The notes below the pieces were generated by a model, which was given only the letters and a program-made list of their open reading frames with translations, was not told the DNA's origin and ran no database searches. The translations under genes and the position numbers were made by a program. Positions 10,884 through 19,758 of a stretch of 64,000 bases of DNA are shown here, one piece after another; the stretch's first letter is position 1, and each line of letters begins with the position of its first letter. The stretch covers positions 1 through 64,000 of the forward strand of contig NZ_JAETXM010000002.1 in assembly GCF_024494465.1 (NCBI RefSeq), written 5' to 3'. This stretch comes from Bacillus sp. V3B. GTDB taxonomy: Bacteria; Bacillota; Bacilli; Bacillales; Cytobacillaceae.

Positions 10884-11747
10884 TTATTTTAATACGTTCA
10901 CTAAAGTACCGATCTTTTCAATAGAAACCTCTACTCTATCGCCAGATTTCAACCATTCTTGCTGGTCTTCCGGATAGCCTAGCACAACTCCCTCTGGTGT
11001 CCCAGAAAAAATAATATCCCCTGGTTTTAACGTCATATGTTCAGATAAGTAGCTTACAATGGTAGCACAATCAAAAATCATATCCTTTGTATTCGCAGAT
11101 TGACGAACAACTCCGTTGACTTTACATTGAATATCCAAATTGGTTGGGTTTAATTCGTCTGCCGTTACTACATAAGGACCGATTGGGCCGAAGTTATCAC
11201 ATGTTTTACCAAGTAACCACTGTCCACTACGGAATTGAAGATCACGTGCAGATAAGTCGTTTCCAACGGTATAACCAAACACATAAGAAAGCGCCTCATC
11301 TTTTGAAACATTCGTTGCTTCTTTCCCGATGACAATGACCAATTCTGCTTCATAATCAAATTTCTCGGCCGTTTTTGGCAGACCAATGTTTTGATTATGT
11401 GCAGCGAGAGCGTTATTAAATTTACTAAAAAGAACAGGGTAAGTTGGAATCTCCATATTCGATTCTTTAGCGTGATCCACGTAGTTTAACCCCACACAAA
11501 TAATTTTTTCTGGTTGAGTGACACATGGAGCATACTTGACTTCTTCTTCTGAAAGGAATGAAACTTCTTGTTTGACTACATCTCGTAATTGCGAAAGGGC
11601 CTTTTCTCCCCCAGCAATAACTTGCTCAATTTTCGTTGGCAACTCAAGAGAAAGTGTTTGAGCAGCTTGTTCGACATCCACAATGCCCTTCTCTGTTTTA
11701 ATTCCTAAACGTATTTGTTCTCCTACTTGAAAATGGATCAATTTCAC
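10884..11747 (-). CDS. Fumarylacetoacetate hydrolase family protein
   Basis: Metal-dependent hydrolase, isomerase or decarboxylase of the FAH fold, 287 residues. The catalytic domain starts near residue 85 (EKIICVGLNYVDHAKE), has the metal-binding FDYEAELVIVIGKEA and ends with SGTPEGVVLG. A small N-terminal domain of about 70 residues is present, as in YcgM/YisK-like enzymes. These usually act on acylpyruvates or oxaloacetate-like compounds, but the substrate is unknown here. The start is GTG, with AAGAGGA upstream. It has no pathway neighbours. Confidence 0.85.
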   Translation of the reverse strand: MKLIHFQVGEQIRLGIKTEKGIVDVEQAAQTLSLELPTKIEQVIAGGEKALSQLRDVVKQEVSFLSEEEVKYAPCVTQPEKIICVGLNYVDHAKESNMEIPTYPVLFSKFNNALAAHNQNIGLPKTAEKFDYEAELVIVIGKEATNVSKDEALSYVFGYTVGNDLSARDLQFRSGQWLLGKTCDNFGPIGPYVVTADELNPTNLDIQCKVNGVVRQSANTKDMIFDCATIVSYLSEHMTLKPGDIIFSGTPEGVVLGYPEDQQEWLKSGDRVEVSIEKIGTLVNVLK

Positions 11748-11995
11748 TTTTTTTCCTCTTTTCTGTATGTAATTAGGCTAAAGCTTAAACCATTTCATTC
11801 TATATACTTTAATTCTCCAATTACTTAGTCAGTTCCTCTATATAATCTGCTGATTTTTATCTATTTAATTTATTGTAGAAGGTCGCTATAGGCATCAATT
11901 AATATTGTATTCCAATGAGATTAGTAGTATTTTATAATAAACAGATTATAATCATATGATGAAGAATATTGATATCTATTAGGGGGTTATTTAGA

Positions 11996-12523
11996 ATGAA
12001 TGTATTTGAAGCTATCAAAAAAAGACGTGAAATCACCCATTTTCAGAAAAAACAAATACCTTCTGAGATTCTAGAACAAATATTGAACGCTGCTTATCTA
12101 GCTCCTGCTGGAAACAATCTTCCATCAAGAGAATTTATTGCAGTTACCCAGCCTGAAACGTTACAACATTTAGCACAAGCTACTCCTTTTGTTCCATGGC
12201 TCGCTGAATCAGCCGCCGCTATTGTCATAACAGGTCGTCCAGAAGTTAGTAAATATTGGCTCCAAGATGCTTCTATTGCTAGCGGGTTCATCTGGCTATC
12301 AGCAACAGAATTAGATATTGGTGCTGCATTTGGGGCTATTTATCATGCAGAGGATACAGATGAATCCGCAAAAAGAGAAAATTATGTACGTGATGCCCTC
12401 TCTATTCCTCAAGATCGTCGTATTATGGCTATTTTAGGACTTGGCTATCCAGAAAAACAACCACCTGCCAAGTCATTACTGCTTAGAGAATCCATTGTCC
12501 ACCACGATCATTTTAAAAATTAA
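11996..12523 (+). CDS. Nitroreductase family protein (FMN oxidoreductase)
   Basis: Small FMN-dependent NAD(P)H oxidoreductase, 175 residues. The N-terminal MNVFEAIKKRREITHFQ holds the Rx(R/E)-type FMN phosphate contact. LAPAGNNLPSREF provides the second flavin contact, and MAILGLGYPEKQ the third. The start is ATG 11996, behind AGGGGGT. An upstream in-frame ATG at 11969 lacks a ribosome binding site. It could reduce nitroaromatics, quinones or flavins; nothing around it narrows this down. Confidence 0.85.
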   Translation: MNVFEAIKKRREITHFQKKQIPSEILEQILNAAYLAPAGNNLPSREFIAVTQPETLQHLAQATPFVPWLAESAAAIVITGRPEVSKYWLQDASIASGFIWLSATELDIGAAFGAIYHAEDTDESAKRENYVRDALSIPQDRRIMAILGLGYPEKQPPAKSLLLRESIVHHDHFKN

Positions 12524-13836
12524 CAATTAACGATTTGTACACTTATAATTAAACATAGCGATCGGCCCTCCTACCAAACAAATGAACTTACAAATTAATT
12601 TTTAGCAAGTCCATTTGCTTGGTAGTTTATTTTCTCGTATGCTCAATCAAGAAAAAATCGGTGAATTCCGAAGAATTCTGGAGTGGGTAGCGGCTAAACA
12701 ACAAAAATAATATGTCATGGCGAATGAACGAAATACAACAAAAGAATGTTGTGTGTGTAGTCATATGGAGAAAAAGGCACCGGAGGTTAGAAGCTTTGTT
12801 TGTTTAGTGGGAAAAAAGTGGGTTATTTGTTAGACCTTGATCAATATAAACATAAATTGAAGACCTTCACTTATAGAGGTGAAGCAGTATTCGGAAAACC
12901 AGTTTCTTGGTTGAAAAACAAACTTTAATTGCCCTGCTTAGGCTAGTTAGGAGTGTTTATGACATGTTTGGACTAACTATACTTGTGAATAACAGGCTTT
13001 CCCATTCGAGAATAAGAGAGTGCCCATTCGCACTTGAAACGGGTTATTCCTGCCAACAAGACCGTCACACTGATTCATGGTCTTGATTGGGAAAAAGATA
13101 AAAACTCAGGTGTGGCAATTTTAAGAGAATCTACTTATTTAGATAGGTTTAATTAGAATTGATGAGTAAAATCAAAGCGGCTACTTGCAGCGTTATCGTT
13201 TGCTACTTTCATCTATATTAACGGACGTTAAACTATTCCCGTTCACCCTATTACAAAAAGTGCCATCATGACCACTGGAGCAACGATCTTATTATGAAAT
13301 CCCCTAACCCCACAGAGAACATCCATATGTAATGCATGACGAAATCTGCCTGAACTTCTCTTAGTTGTTCAAATTATCGTCGCTATGAATTTACCCGACG
13401 ATTGTATACTTGGATCAATCTATATGAAATAAGGTGTTATAAATTACTCACTATTTACCTTATATCTATCAAAAAAGGAAGTAAAGTATCTAATTTTTCT
13501 CCCTAAGTTTTGCTAGTAACCCCCATAACCTTCGTATGATCATAGCTTCGTTTGTTATTCGAGATCTTTGTCTCAACGACCTCAACAATCGAATCTGTCA
13601 AGGAATAGCTCATTTGTCTGGCGATGAACCCATATAAAAAACAACAAAGAACGCAAAGGAACTTGGCATTAGTCAATCATCTGTCAGTCGGAAATACCCC
13701 AAAATAATAAAATGAAAAAAACACTGATTTCGTTTCAGTACTCACCCTATGAATAAATCGTAGTATCCATTGACAAATGGAAGAGTTTATCGTATATTAA
13801 TATTTGTCCTCACCAGTAAGGACGTATGCAAGACTC
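12524..13836. other. Decayed 1.3 kb region without intact genes
   Basis: No open frame of gene size exists here. Three fragments look protein-derived. About 12640-12830 (+), broken by one stop, reads like the C-terminal part and zinc-ribbon of a TnpB/OrfB-like protein (ERNTTKECCVCSHMEKKAP). About 12830-12928 (+) is an open tail of unknown origin. About 13645-13712 (+) encodes AKELGISQSSVSRKY, which resembles the C-terminal helix-turn-helix of NtrC-type activators. The rest shows nothing recognisable. Confidence 0.45.
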
Positions 13837-13909
13837 GATTCCGTAGCTCAGCTGGGAGAGCGCCACCTTGACAGGGTGGAGGTCGCTGGTTCGAGCCCAG
13901 TCGGGATCA
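13837..13909 (+). tRNA. tRNA-Val (anticodon GAC)
   Basis: A full cloverleaf of 73 nt. The acceptor GATTCCG/CGGGATC has one T-G wobble. The D arm is GCTC...GAGC, the anticodon stem CCACC/GGTGG has loop TTGACAG (anticodon GAC), and the T arm has GGTTCGAGCCC. The CCA end is not encoded. It stands alone, without other tRNAs. Confidence 0.95.
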
Positions 13910-13917
13910 TACTTTGG

Positions 13918-13950
13918 AGCCCTTAATAAATAAGGGTTCTTTTATTTTTT
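13918..13950 (+). terminator. Terminator of tRNA-Val
   Basis: The hairpin AGCCCTTA-ATAAA-TAAGGGTT is followed by CTTTTATTTTTT, 9 nt after the tRNA. Confidence 0.85.
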
Positions 13951-14298
13951 CCTCGCGCACCTGTCAACGCAATATTCCCTTTTGGTCACATAGCTTAGAA
14001 TTGGTTCTTTAACTGTACTTTCTCCGTCATCATTTTTTACTTTTTTCTATACATCTGTTTGTTCTTGCTTTACTTTTGGACCTGTTCCCGATCCCACGGG
14101 ACTTTCTTTAATCAACTTCCATACAAACTATATTTTAACAGTATAGTAAAAGAAATTTTTGGAACACACAAAAACCAAATCATTAATGCTTTGGTTTTTG
14201 TGTGTTTCTAGGCCTTGTGGACGGACTTCTCACTTTTTACCAGCTTTTAAATAATTTAAAATTATCATATAATAGTAGATATCTTAATCTATAAATAA
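13951..14298. other. Gap with a perfect 16-bp hairpin and a possible minus-strand gene relic
   Basis: 14164-14205 is a perfect inverted repeat (ACACACAAAAACCAAA and its complement), terminator-like on either strand. From about 14117 back to 13965 the minus strand is open apart from one stop and has protein-like composition (KESPVGSGTGPKVKQEQ), but I do not recognise a family. Nothing else is seen. Confidence 0.4.
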
Positions 14299-14326
14299 TT
14301 GTAATACACTATGATATGATTATAAT
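14299..14326 (+). promoter_or_regulatory. SigA-type promoter of mqo
   Basis: TTGTAA, a 16-bp spacer and TATAAT. The predicted transcription start falls at about 14331, right at the foot of the leader hairpin. Confidence 0.65.
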
Positions 14327-14331
14327 CAAGA

Positions 14332-14386
14332 CAGAAAAGGTGTGTGACTAGGTCTCGCCCTTGGTGTGACTCCTACATCTTTTCTG
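14332..14386 (+). promoter_or_regulatory. 5' leader hairpin of mqo
   Basis: CAGAAAAG-G-TGT pairs with ACA-T-CTTTTCTG. An inner AGG/CCT pairing follows after a bulge, and GTGTGACT occurs twice in the loop region. It starts at the predicted transcript 5' end and has no T-tract, so it is more likely a stability or regulatory structure than a terminator. It matches no riboswitch class I know. Confidence 0.5.
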
Positions 14387-14414
14387 CAAATTTCTGGGGA
14401 AAAGGTTGATAAAA

Positions 14415-15914
14415 ATGAGCAACAGTGAAACTAAAACAGACGTCATTTTAATTGGCGCCGGAATCATGAGTGCGACTTTAGGTACACTCTTGAAAGAATT
14501 AGTACCGGAATGGGAAATTACAGTGTTTGAGAAGCTCGCAAACGCAGGAGAGGAAAGCTCTAACGAATGGAATAATGCGGGAACGGGGCATGCCGCACTG
14601 TGCGAGCTTAACTACACGGTAGAAAAACCAGATGGATCTGTAGATATTAGTAAAGCTATAAACATTAATGAACAGTTTCAGGTTTCAATGCAGTTTTGGT
14701 CTTATCTTGTAAACAGTAAGCGGATACATAATCCGCAGGAATTTATCATGTCATTGCCTCATATGAGTATGGTACAAGGGGAAGAAAATGTAACGTTTTT
14801 AAAGAAACGTTTTGAAGCGATGTCAAACAATCCCCTGTTCAAAGGGATGGAATTTTCCGATGATCCGGAAAAACTGATGGAATGGATTCCGCTTATTATG
14901 CAAGATCGTCCATCGAATGAAGCCATAGCGGCAACAAAAGTCGATTCTGGAACGGATGTCAACTTTGGTGCTTTAACGAGTATGTTGTTTGACCACTTAA
15001 GAACTAAAAACGTCGATATCAACTACAAACATAGTGTGGATAATATTAAACGTACTAGCGATGGCTCGTGGGAATTGAAAGTGAAGAATCTCGATAGCGG
15101 TAGCGTAGAAAACCATACGGCAAAATTCGTCTTTATCGGAGGCGGGGGTGGAAGCTTGCATTTACTGCAAAAATCCGGTATTCCTGAAGGTAAACAAATT
15201 GGTGGATTCCCAGTAAGTGGAATCTTTATGGTTTGTAATAATCCGGATGTTGTAGCGCAGCATCATGCAAAAGTATACGGCAAAGCGAAGGTTGGTGCTC
15301 CGCCAATGTCTGTTCCTCATCTTGACACAAGATATATCGACAATAAAAAATCATTGCTATTTGGACCATTTGCCGGCTTCTCACCAAAGTTCTTAAAAAC
15401 GGGTTCCATGTTCGATTTAGTAACTTCCGTAAAACCGAATAATGTCTTAACGATGTTGGCGGCAGGCGCAAAAGAGATATCATTGACAAAATACCTAGTT
15501 CAGCAAGTTATGTTATCGAAAGAACAGCGCCTGGAAGAGTTACGTGAGTTTATCCCAAATGCGAAAAGCGAGGATTGGGATTTAGTAGTAGCGGGCCAAC
15601 GTGTGCAAGTTATTAAAGATACAGAGGCAGGTAAAGGAACACTTCAATTTGGTACGGAAGTGATTACTGCCGCTGATGGCTCGATCGCAGCATTACTAGG
15701 CGCTTCTCCGGGTGCTTCTACTGCCGTTCACGTTATGCTTGAGGTAATTAAAAAATCCTTCCCACAACATATGAATGAGTGGGAATCGAAAATCAAAGAA
15801 ATGATTCCTTCTTATGGCGTGTCACTAATGGAAAACCCAGAGCTTCTGCACAAAATTCATACTTCAACAGCGCGGACGCTTGGTCTAAGCGAAAAAAAGC
15901 CGGTCTTTAGTTAA
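14415..15914 (+). CDS. mqo: Malate:quinone oxidoreductase
   Basis: Membrane-associated FAD enzyme that oxidises malate to oxaloacetate and passes electrons to the quinone pool. It has 499 residues, normal for the family. The N-terminal FAD motif is [18 protein letters not shown], followed by the family motif [19 protein letters not shown]. The C-terminal region [20 protein letters not shown] closes the flavin site. ATG 14415 is chosen because GGGGAAAAGG sits 8 nt upstream; the in-frame TTG at 14406 would overlap it. It has its own promoter and a structured leader. Confidence 0.95.
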   Translation: MSNSETKTDVILIGAGIMSATLGTLLKELVPEWEITVFEKLANAGEESSNEWNNAGTGHAALCELNYTVEKPDGSVDISKAININEQFQVSMQFWSYLVNSKRIHNPQEFIMSLPHMSMVQGEENVTFLKKRFEAMSNNPLFKGMEFSDDPEKLMEWIPLIMQDRPSNEAIAATKVDSGTDVNFGALTSMLFDHLRTKNVDINYKHSVDNIKRTSDGSWELKVKNLDSGSVENHTAKFVFIGGGGGSLHLLQKSGIPEGKQIGGFPVSGIFMVCNNPDVVAQHHAKVYGKAKVGAPPMSVPHLDTRYIDNKKSLLFGPFAGFSPKFLKTGSMFDLVTSVKPNNVLTMLAAGAKEISLTKYLVQQVMLSKEQRLEELREFIPNAKSEDWDLVVAGQRVQVIKDTEAGKGTLQFGTEVITAADGSIAALLGASPGASTAVHVMLEVIKKSFPQHMNEWESKIKEMIPSYGVSLMENPELLHKIHTSTARTLGLSEKKPVFS

Positions 15915-16031
15915 TTCTTTGAATGTAGAAACCAAGGTATTGAATGAAAAAGTTTAAGCAACACTTTTCATGAACGGACAATCGTTTCTATGATGAAGAG
16001 ATTGAAAAGGCAATAAGTAAATAAAACAGAG

Positions 16032-16440
16032 TTGAACTACCTCCCACTTAATCTCTGACGAAATTTGAAGTGGGGGGATTCCTGCGAACTCCGTTCTATC
16101 GAACAGATATTGAGCAGGCTAACCCCGTCGCACCGACGGTTAGCAGTACAAACGACTAATTTAGCCTCCTGCCGGTCATGCAAACTTGTACGTTGACTCA
16201 CCACACGTCCTACTTTAGCTAAGGATTAGCAACTTCGGTACGTGTGGGACGAAAGAACGTTGAAGATTTTACCTAGCAGACGTTTTTCCTGCTAGAACCT
16301 CCTATCTTCAGTTTTCAAAGAACAACTTGTACAGGTATATTATACCATGCAAACACATGTTTCTCTATGCAAAAAGACGATTAATCTCCCACTTATTTTT
16401 GGGCGTTGCCCTTCACAAAATTGAAGTGGGAGTCTTCTCG
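16032..16440 (-). mobile_element. Non-autonomous IS200/IS605-like palindromic element, long type, copy 1
   Basis: About 409 bp, homologous end to end with 59234-59606. Both ends carry a hairpin built from CTCCCACTT...AAGTGGGAG, and the plus-strand left edge begins TTGAACTAC in both copies (TTCAA on the minus strand, as at right-end cleavage sites of IS608-like elements). No transposase is encoded. The interior holds an extended -10 promoter on the minus strand and a conserved structured segment. The IS200/IS605 assignment is inferred from architecture. Confidence 0.6.
16036..16331 (-). ncRNA. Candidate structured RNA inside long element, copy 1
   Basis: Downstream of TGGTATAAT (minus strand, -10 at 16339-16344) the sequence folds into stems kept in both copies. 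These are GAAGAT/ATCTTC enclosing the CTAGCAG/CTGCTAG hairpin, a CCACACGT/ACGTGTGG stem, a GCTAACC-GTCG/CGAC-GGTTAGC hairpin and CCTGC/GCAGG. The transcript would run through the terminal hairpin into flanking DNA, as TnpB-associated guide RNAs do. No nuclease gene is attached. The function is unproven. Confidence 0.45.
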
Positions 16441-16479
16441 CCTAAAATGATAAATTGAAAAATCTGAGAAAACTTCATA

Positions 16480-17463
16480 CTAGCTTCCTTTTAGAATAAT
16501 TTTCTGAATGGACCGCTGGAACACAACCGCACCTTTCAAAATCTGTTTTAATTCCTTTTTTTGTTTCGGGTTCATCTCTTTAATATTGAGATAATGAATA
16601 TCTTCATAATTATCTTTTTCTGAGCTATTCATTAGACGATAGTCCAATAGCTTTTTAAAATTCAATTGGTGTATGTTCATTTCTTGTTTATAACTAGGAA
16701 GTAGAGATAGTTGATGTAAGCGAGATAATGTTGAGGTGACATTGATCTTTTCTTTAATGGACAAGAGTCGTACCGCATTAACATATGGAAAAAAACCATA
16801 GCCCTTAATATGAATGGAACCAGTGTGAATTCCGTGCGTTTCCGTCAAAAACTGTCCAAAAAAACCAATCCCCTTTTGAATCCGCATCGTATTATTTAAT
16901 AATCGGTTTAAAAAATAAGGATACTCTCTTATATATTGGTAAATCATTTGCTTCAATCCTTGGACAAATTTGTCATTTCCTATTAAAGGTCTTGCATCAT
17001 AAAAAATAAGTAAATAACGAATCGACTCCCAGCTCTTTTCTTCCATCCAACTAATAATCTGTGCTTGCCATTCTTCCATTGACCTACACCATAAAGGATT
17101 CGAAGACATAACATTACCTTCACAATAAGGATAACCTACTAAATACAGGCCTTTTGTAATCTCTTTCCCTAAAGCTTGAAAGTACGTATCCGACCGGTTA
17201 CCTTTTCGTTCATAAACCAAACCGTGATCTTGGTCACTTACAATCGCTTGTTCAAATCTTCCGCCGCTTCCCATCACAAACCAAGAAAAGTCAGATGGAG
17301 GGACTCCACACTTTTCCTTTAATTCATCTATCGCAACTTCCAAAACTTTATTCATAATCTTATGATGAAAGTGATTTAATTCATCATTACTTGATAGATA
17401 GTTACCAATGTTATCATCCCTCCATTGTCTTACCTTTTTATACTTGCAATTGTTTTCAACCAT
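16480..17463 (-). CDS. GlnD-like nucleotidyltransferase (DUF294 family)
   Basis: A 327-residue protein with a nucleotidyltransferase core: VMGSGGRFEQAIVSDQDHGL carries the G-S...R.EQ...D.D pattern of the DUF294/GlnD N-terminal domain, around residue 65. The remaining helical part matches DUF294_C. The CBS and cyclic-nucleotide domains usually fused to this family are missing. The start is ATG 17463, after GGGGGA. It follows amtB by about 30 nt in the same direction, which suggests a link to ammonium transport or PII-like signalling; no PII gene is present. The target is unknown. Confidence 0.75.
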   Translation of the reverse strand: MVENNCKYKKVRQWRDDNIGNYLSSNDELNHFHHKIMNKVLEVAIDELKEKCGVPPSDFSWFVMGSGGRFEQAIVSDQDHGLVYERKGNRSDTYFQALGKEITKGLYLVGYPYCEGNVMSSNPLWCRSMEEWQAQIISWMEEKSWESIRYLLIFYDARPLIGNDKFVQGLKQMIYQYIREYPYFLNRLLNNTMRIQKGIGFFGQFLTETHGIHTGSIHIKGYGFFPYVNAVRLLSIKEKINVTSTLSRLHQLSLLPSYKQEMNIHQLNFKKLLDYRLMNSSEKDNYEDIHYLNIKEMNPKQKKELKQILKGAVVFQRSIQKIILKGS

Positions 17464-17495
17464 CAAACTTCCCCCAGACAAAGTGAAACAGTTTG

Positions 17496-18770
17496 TTACT
17501 TGTTGTTTTCATTTTGATTTGATCGAAATAACTCTGGGTATCCGTAATTACCGTGTTCACTTAAGTCCAACCCCATAATCTCTTCTTCCTCTGTAACCCG
17601 CAGTCCACTCAATACTTTTTGTAGAATCACTAATAGAATGAAAGAAACAATAAATGCATAAATTCCTGAAACAAAAATACCAAGAACTTGTACTCCAAGT
17701 TGTTCCAGACCTCCACCGTAAAACAATCCCGGTAGTCCCCCATATAATTCCGCTAATTGAGGAGTTGCAAAAAATCCCGTTGATAATGTTCCCCATACAC
17801 CAGCAACACCGTGAACAGATAAAGCAAAGATCGGATCATCCACCTTTATTCTATCAAAAAATTTAATACTGTAGAAAACAAGTATACCTGCAATGAATCC
17901 AATTAAAATCGCACTTCCAGGAGTCACATATGCACAAGAAGCAGTAATTGCTACCAAACCTGCCAATGCTCCATTTAACATTGTCGGTATATCTACTTTT
18001 CCAACAACCATCCAGGAAATAAGAAGCGCAGTAACAGCCCCAGCAGAAGCAGCTAAATTTGTATTTAAAGCAATATACCCAAAAAATCCATCTGTTACTT
18101 CTAATGTGCTACCTGCATTAAACCCAAACCAACCGACCCATAATAGCAAAACGCCTAACGCTGTAAACACTTGATTATGCCCGTATATATGATTAACCGA
18201 TCCATCATCATTATATTTTCCCATTCGTGGCTTTAAGAGAAGAGTAGCCGCAAATGCTGCCATCGCTCCTGTTAAATGAACAACGGTGGAGCCAGCAAAA
18301 TCCTGTTTTCCATGTTCTGTTAACCATCCACCTCCCCATATCCAATGAGCAACTACAGGATACACAAGGGCGATAAATAACACGGAAAAAATGAGATAAG
18401 ATGCTAGCTTTGCACGCTCTGCAAATCCTCCAAATGCGATCGTTAATGAAATGCCAGCAAATGCAAGCTGGAATACAAAGAAAACCGGGGTTGCCAGCCC
18501 TATACCTTCTAATTCATAACCTGAATAAAAAAAGTCAGATAATCCAACAAAAAAATTATTTCCCTCCCCAAAAATAAATCCAAATCCTACTGCCCAAAAA
18601 ACAATAGAAGAAATTCCAAACGTGAATATTTTTTTCCCGGCAATATGCCCGGCATTTTTCATACGAGTCGATCCTACTTCAAGCAAAATAAACCCACCGA
18701 TCATTAATATAACTAAAATTGCTGCAAACATGACCCACAAACTATTCAATAAATAAATGGTTTCATCCAT
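17496..18770 (-). CDS. amtB: Ammonium transporter
   Basis: Integral membrane ammonium channel of 424 residues with about eleven transmembrane segments. Conserved family stretches are intact, including AGFAERAKL-like GGFAERAKLAS, FDFAGSTVVHLTGAMAAF-like DFAGSTVVHLTG (pore histidine in VVHLTG) and HGVAGVWGTLSTG (second pore histidine). The C-terminal tail ends with LDLSEHGNYGYPE, the region that contacts PII proteins in AmtB/NrgA. The start follows GGGAGGGA. It is the first gene of a two-gene operon with the GlnD-like protein. No glnK is adjacent. Confidence 0.93.
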   Translation of the reverse strand: MDETIYLLNSLWVMFAAILVILMIGGFILLEVGSTRMKNAGHIAGKKIFTFGISSIVFWAVGFGFIFGEGNNFFVGLSDFFYSGYELEGIGLATPVFFVFQLAFAGISLTIAFGGFAERAKLASYLIFSVLFIALVYPVVAHWIWGGGWLTEHGKQDFAGSTVVHLTGAMAAFAATLLLKPRMGKYNDDGSVNHIYGHNQVFTALGVLLLWVGWFGFNAGSTLEVTDGFFGYIALNTNLAASAGAVTALLISWMVVGKVDIPTMLNGALAGLVAITASCAYVTPGSAILIGFIAGILVFYSIKFFDRIKVDDPIFALSVHGVAGVWGTLSTGFFATPQLAELYGGLPGLFYGGGLEQLGVQVLGIFVSGIYAFIVSFILLVILQKVLSGLRVTEEEEIMGLDLSEHGNYGYPELFRSNQNENNK

Positions 18771-18788
18771 GATACATTCCCTCCCCGA

Positions 18789-18810
18789 TTAGTTAGTTAG
18801 TTAGTTAGTT
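18789..18810. repeat. Tetranucleotide repeat (TTAG)x5 in the amtB leader
   Basis: Five perfect TTAG units plus TT lie about 20 bp upstream of the amtB start, next to its ribosome binding site. A run this short can slip, but no phase variation is shown. Confidence 0.8.
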
Positions 18811-18880
18811 TCCGTTTAGTTTATATATAAAGTTTTGATTTATACGTTTACACAAATCCACTTAATCCAATAAATAATTC

Positions 18881-18936
18881 TAATAATAAAAAGAAGGCCC
18901 TATCAGTCTACTGATAGGGCCTTCTTTTTATTATTA
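18881..18936. terminator. Perfect 26-bp inverted repeat, bidirectional terminator type
   Basis: Arms of 26 bp around the 4-nt loop TCTA, with the core AGAAGGCCCTATCAG flanked by A/T runs. It lies between amtB and the 113-residue protein, both on the minus strand, so it likely ends the upstream transcript. Confidence 0.85.
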
Positions 18937-19066
18937 CATCAAATGGAATAATCACAGTGTTTAACTGTATGCCTGAACAAAAGACGATGCAAATACTTGA
19001 ATGAAGAAAACTGCGTAAACTTTTTAAAAAATTTTTATCTTCTTTAAATAGATTTCACAATGATCA

Positions 19067-19408
19067 TTAAAGCCTAGCCCATAAAAAAAAATTTTTTATA
19101 GACAAGTCAATTTTAGGTATTTCTTTCATTTCTTTAATATTCTCTAAGAAATAAAGAAAATGCTTAATATCCCTTATGGTTTCAATAAAACTAATCTCTT
19201 TAAAATGTGTCGATTGATGATATTTAATATAATCGTACAGTACTTTTCTATCTATAAATTCAAGATAAATGATATCTGTGTAATTATAGATATACAAAAA
19301 TATACGTTCGATAGAACTGTTTGATTTTGTATAAAATAAAGTGGATGTATCTATTTGAAACTGTTCCTCCAACAATTCATAGCGCATTTGATTTTTTAAA
19401 GCTATCAC
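19067..19408 (-). CDS. Hypothetical protein, 113 residues
   Basis: Not recognised. It is soluble-looking and rich in Ile, Tyr and Phe, with a charged middle section and no signal peptide or transmembrane segment. A good GAGAGGAG ribosome binding site lies 6 nt before a GTG start, which supports real translation. The C-terminus ends abruptly in FFLWARL. It sits between an EAL-domain relic and a terminator, so it could be a remnant of a larger signalling locus, but there is no direct evidence. Confidence 0.55.
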   Translation of the reverse strand: MIALKNQMRYELLEEQFQIDTSTLFYTKSNSSIERIFLYIYNYTDIIYLEFIDRKVLYDYIKYHQSTHFKEISFIETIRDIKHFLYFLENIKEMKEIPKIDLSIKNFFLWARL

Positions 19409-19502
19409 TGTATCGCTCCTCTCTTATAAATAAAAAATATGATTGAGTGAATGTTTTTAACTTCTTTCACAAAGTACTTTCTTATATTCAAAAAAGATTT
19501 AC

Positions 19503-19679
19503 TCTGGCACAATTATCGGAACTAATATTTGGTAAATAATAATCTATTGATTTTGGTTTTTCTAAATAATACCCTTGGCCAAAAGGAACACCTAAACCTT
19601 TCTCTGTTTGTAAGTCTGCTTCGGACTCAAACCCTTCTAAAATTTTCGTGATATTATCACTTTCCAAATTGATGTGATA
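19503..19679 (-). pseudogene. Remnant of an EAL-domain (c-di-GMP phosphodiesterase) protein
   Basis: About 55 open codons read ILEGFESEADLQTEKGLG, then FGQGYYLEKP, matching the C-terminal end of EAL domains (EGxET...LGxxxGQGYxxxKP). Everything upstream, including the EAL motif itself, is gone and there is no start codon. It lies just downstream of the chemotaxis receptor terminator. Confidence 0.75.
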
Positions 19680-19687
19680 TTTTCAAA

Positions 19688-19727
19688 GAAATAGGATAGT
19701 TCGTTTATGTAGCAAACTATCCTATTT
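19688..19727 (-). terminator. Terminator of the chemotaxis receptor gene
   Basis: AAATAGGATAGTT and AACTATCCTATTT form the stem, about 30 bp past the receptor stop codon. Confidence 0.8.
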
Positions 19728-19758
19728 TATCTAATCTCGTTTTAAAACTTTCCAAATT

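Noticed and set aside
16032-16440. Group I intron or IStron
   Set aside because: The element is too short and I could not place P, Q, R and S core elements; the end hairpins fit IS200/IS605 better.
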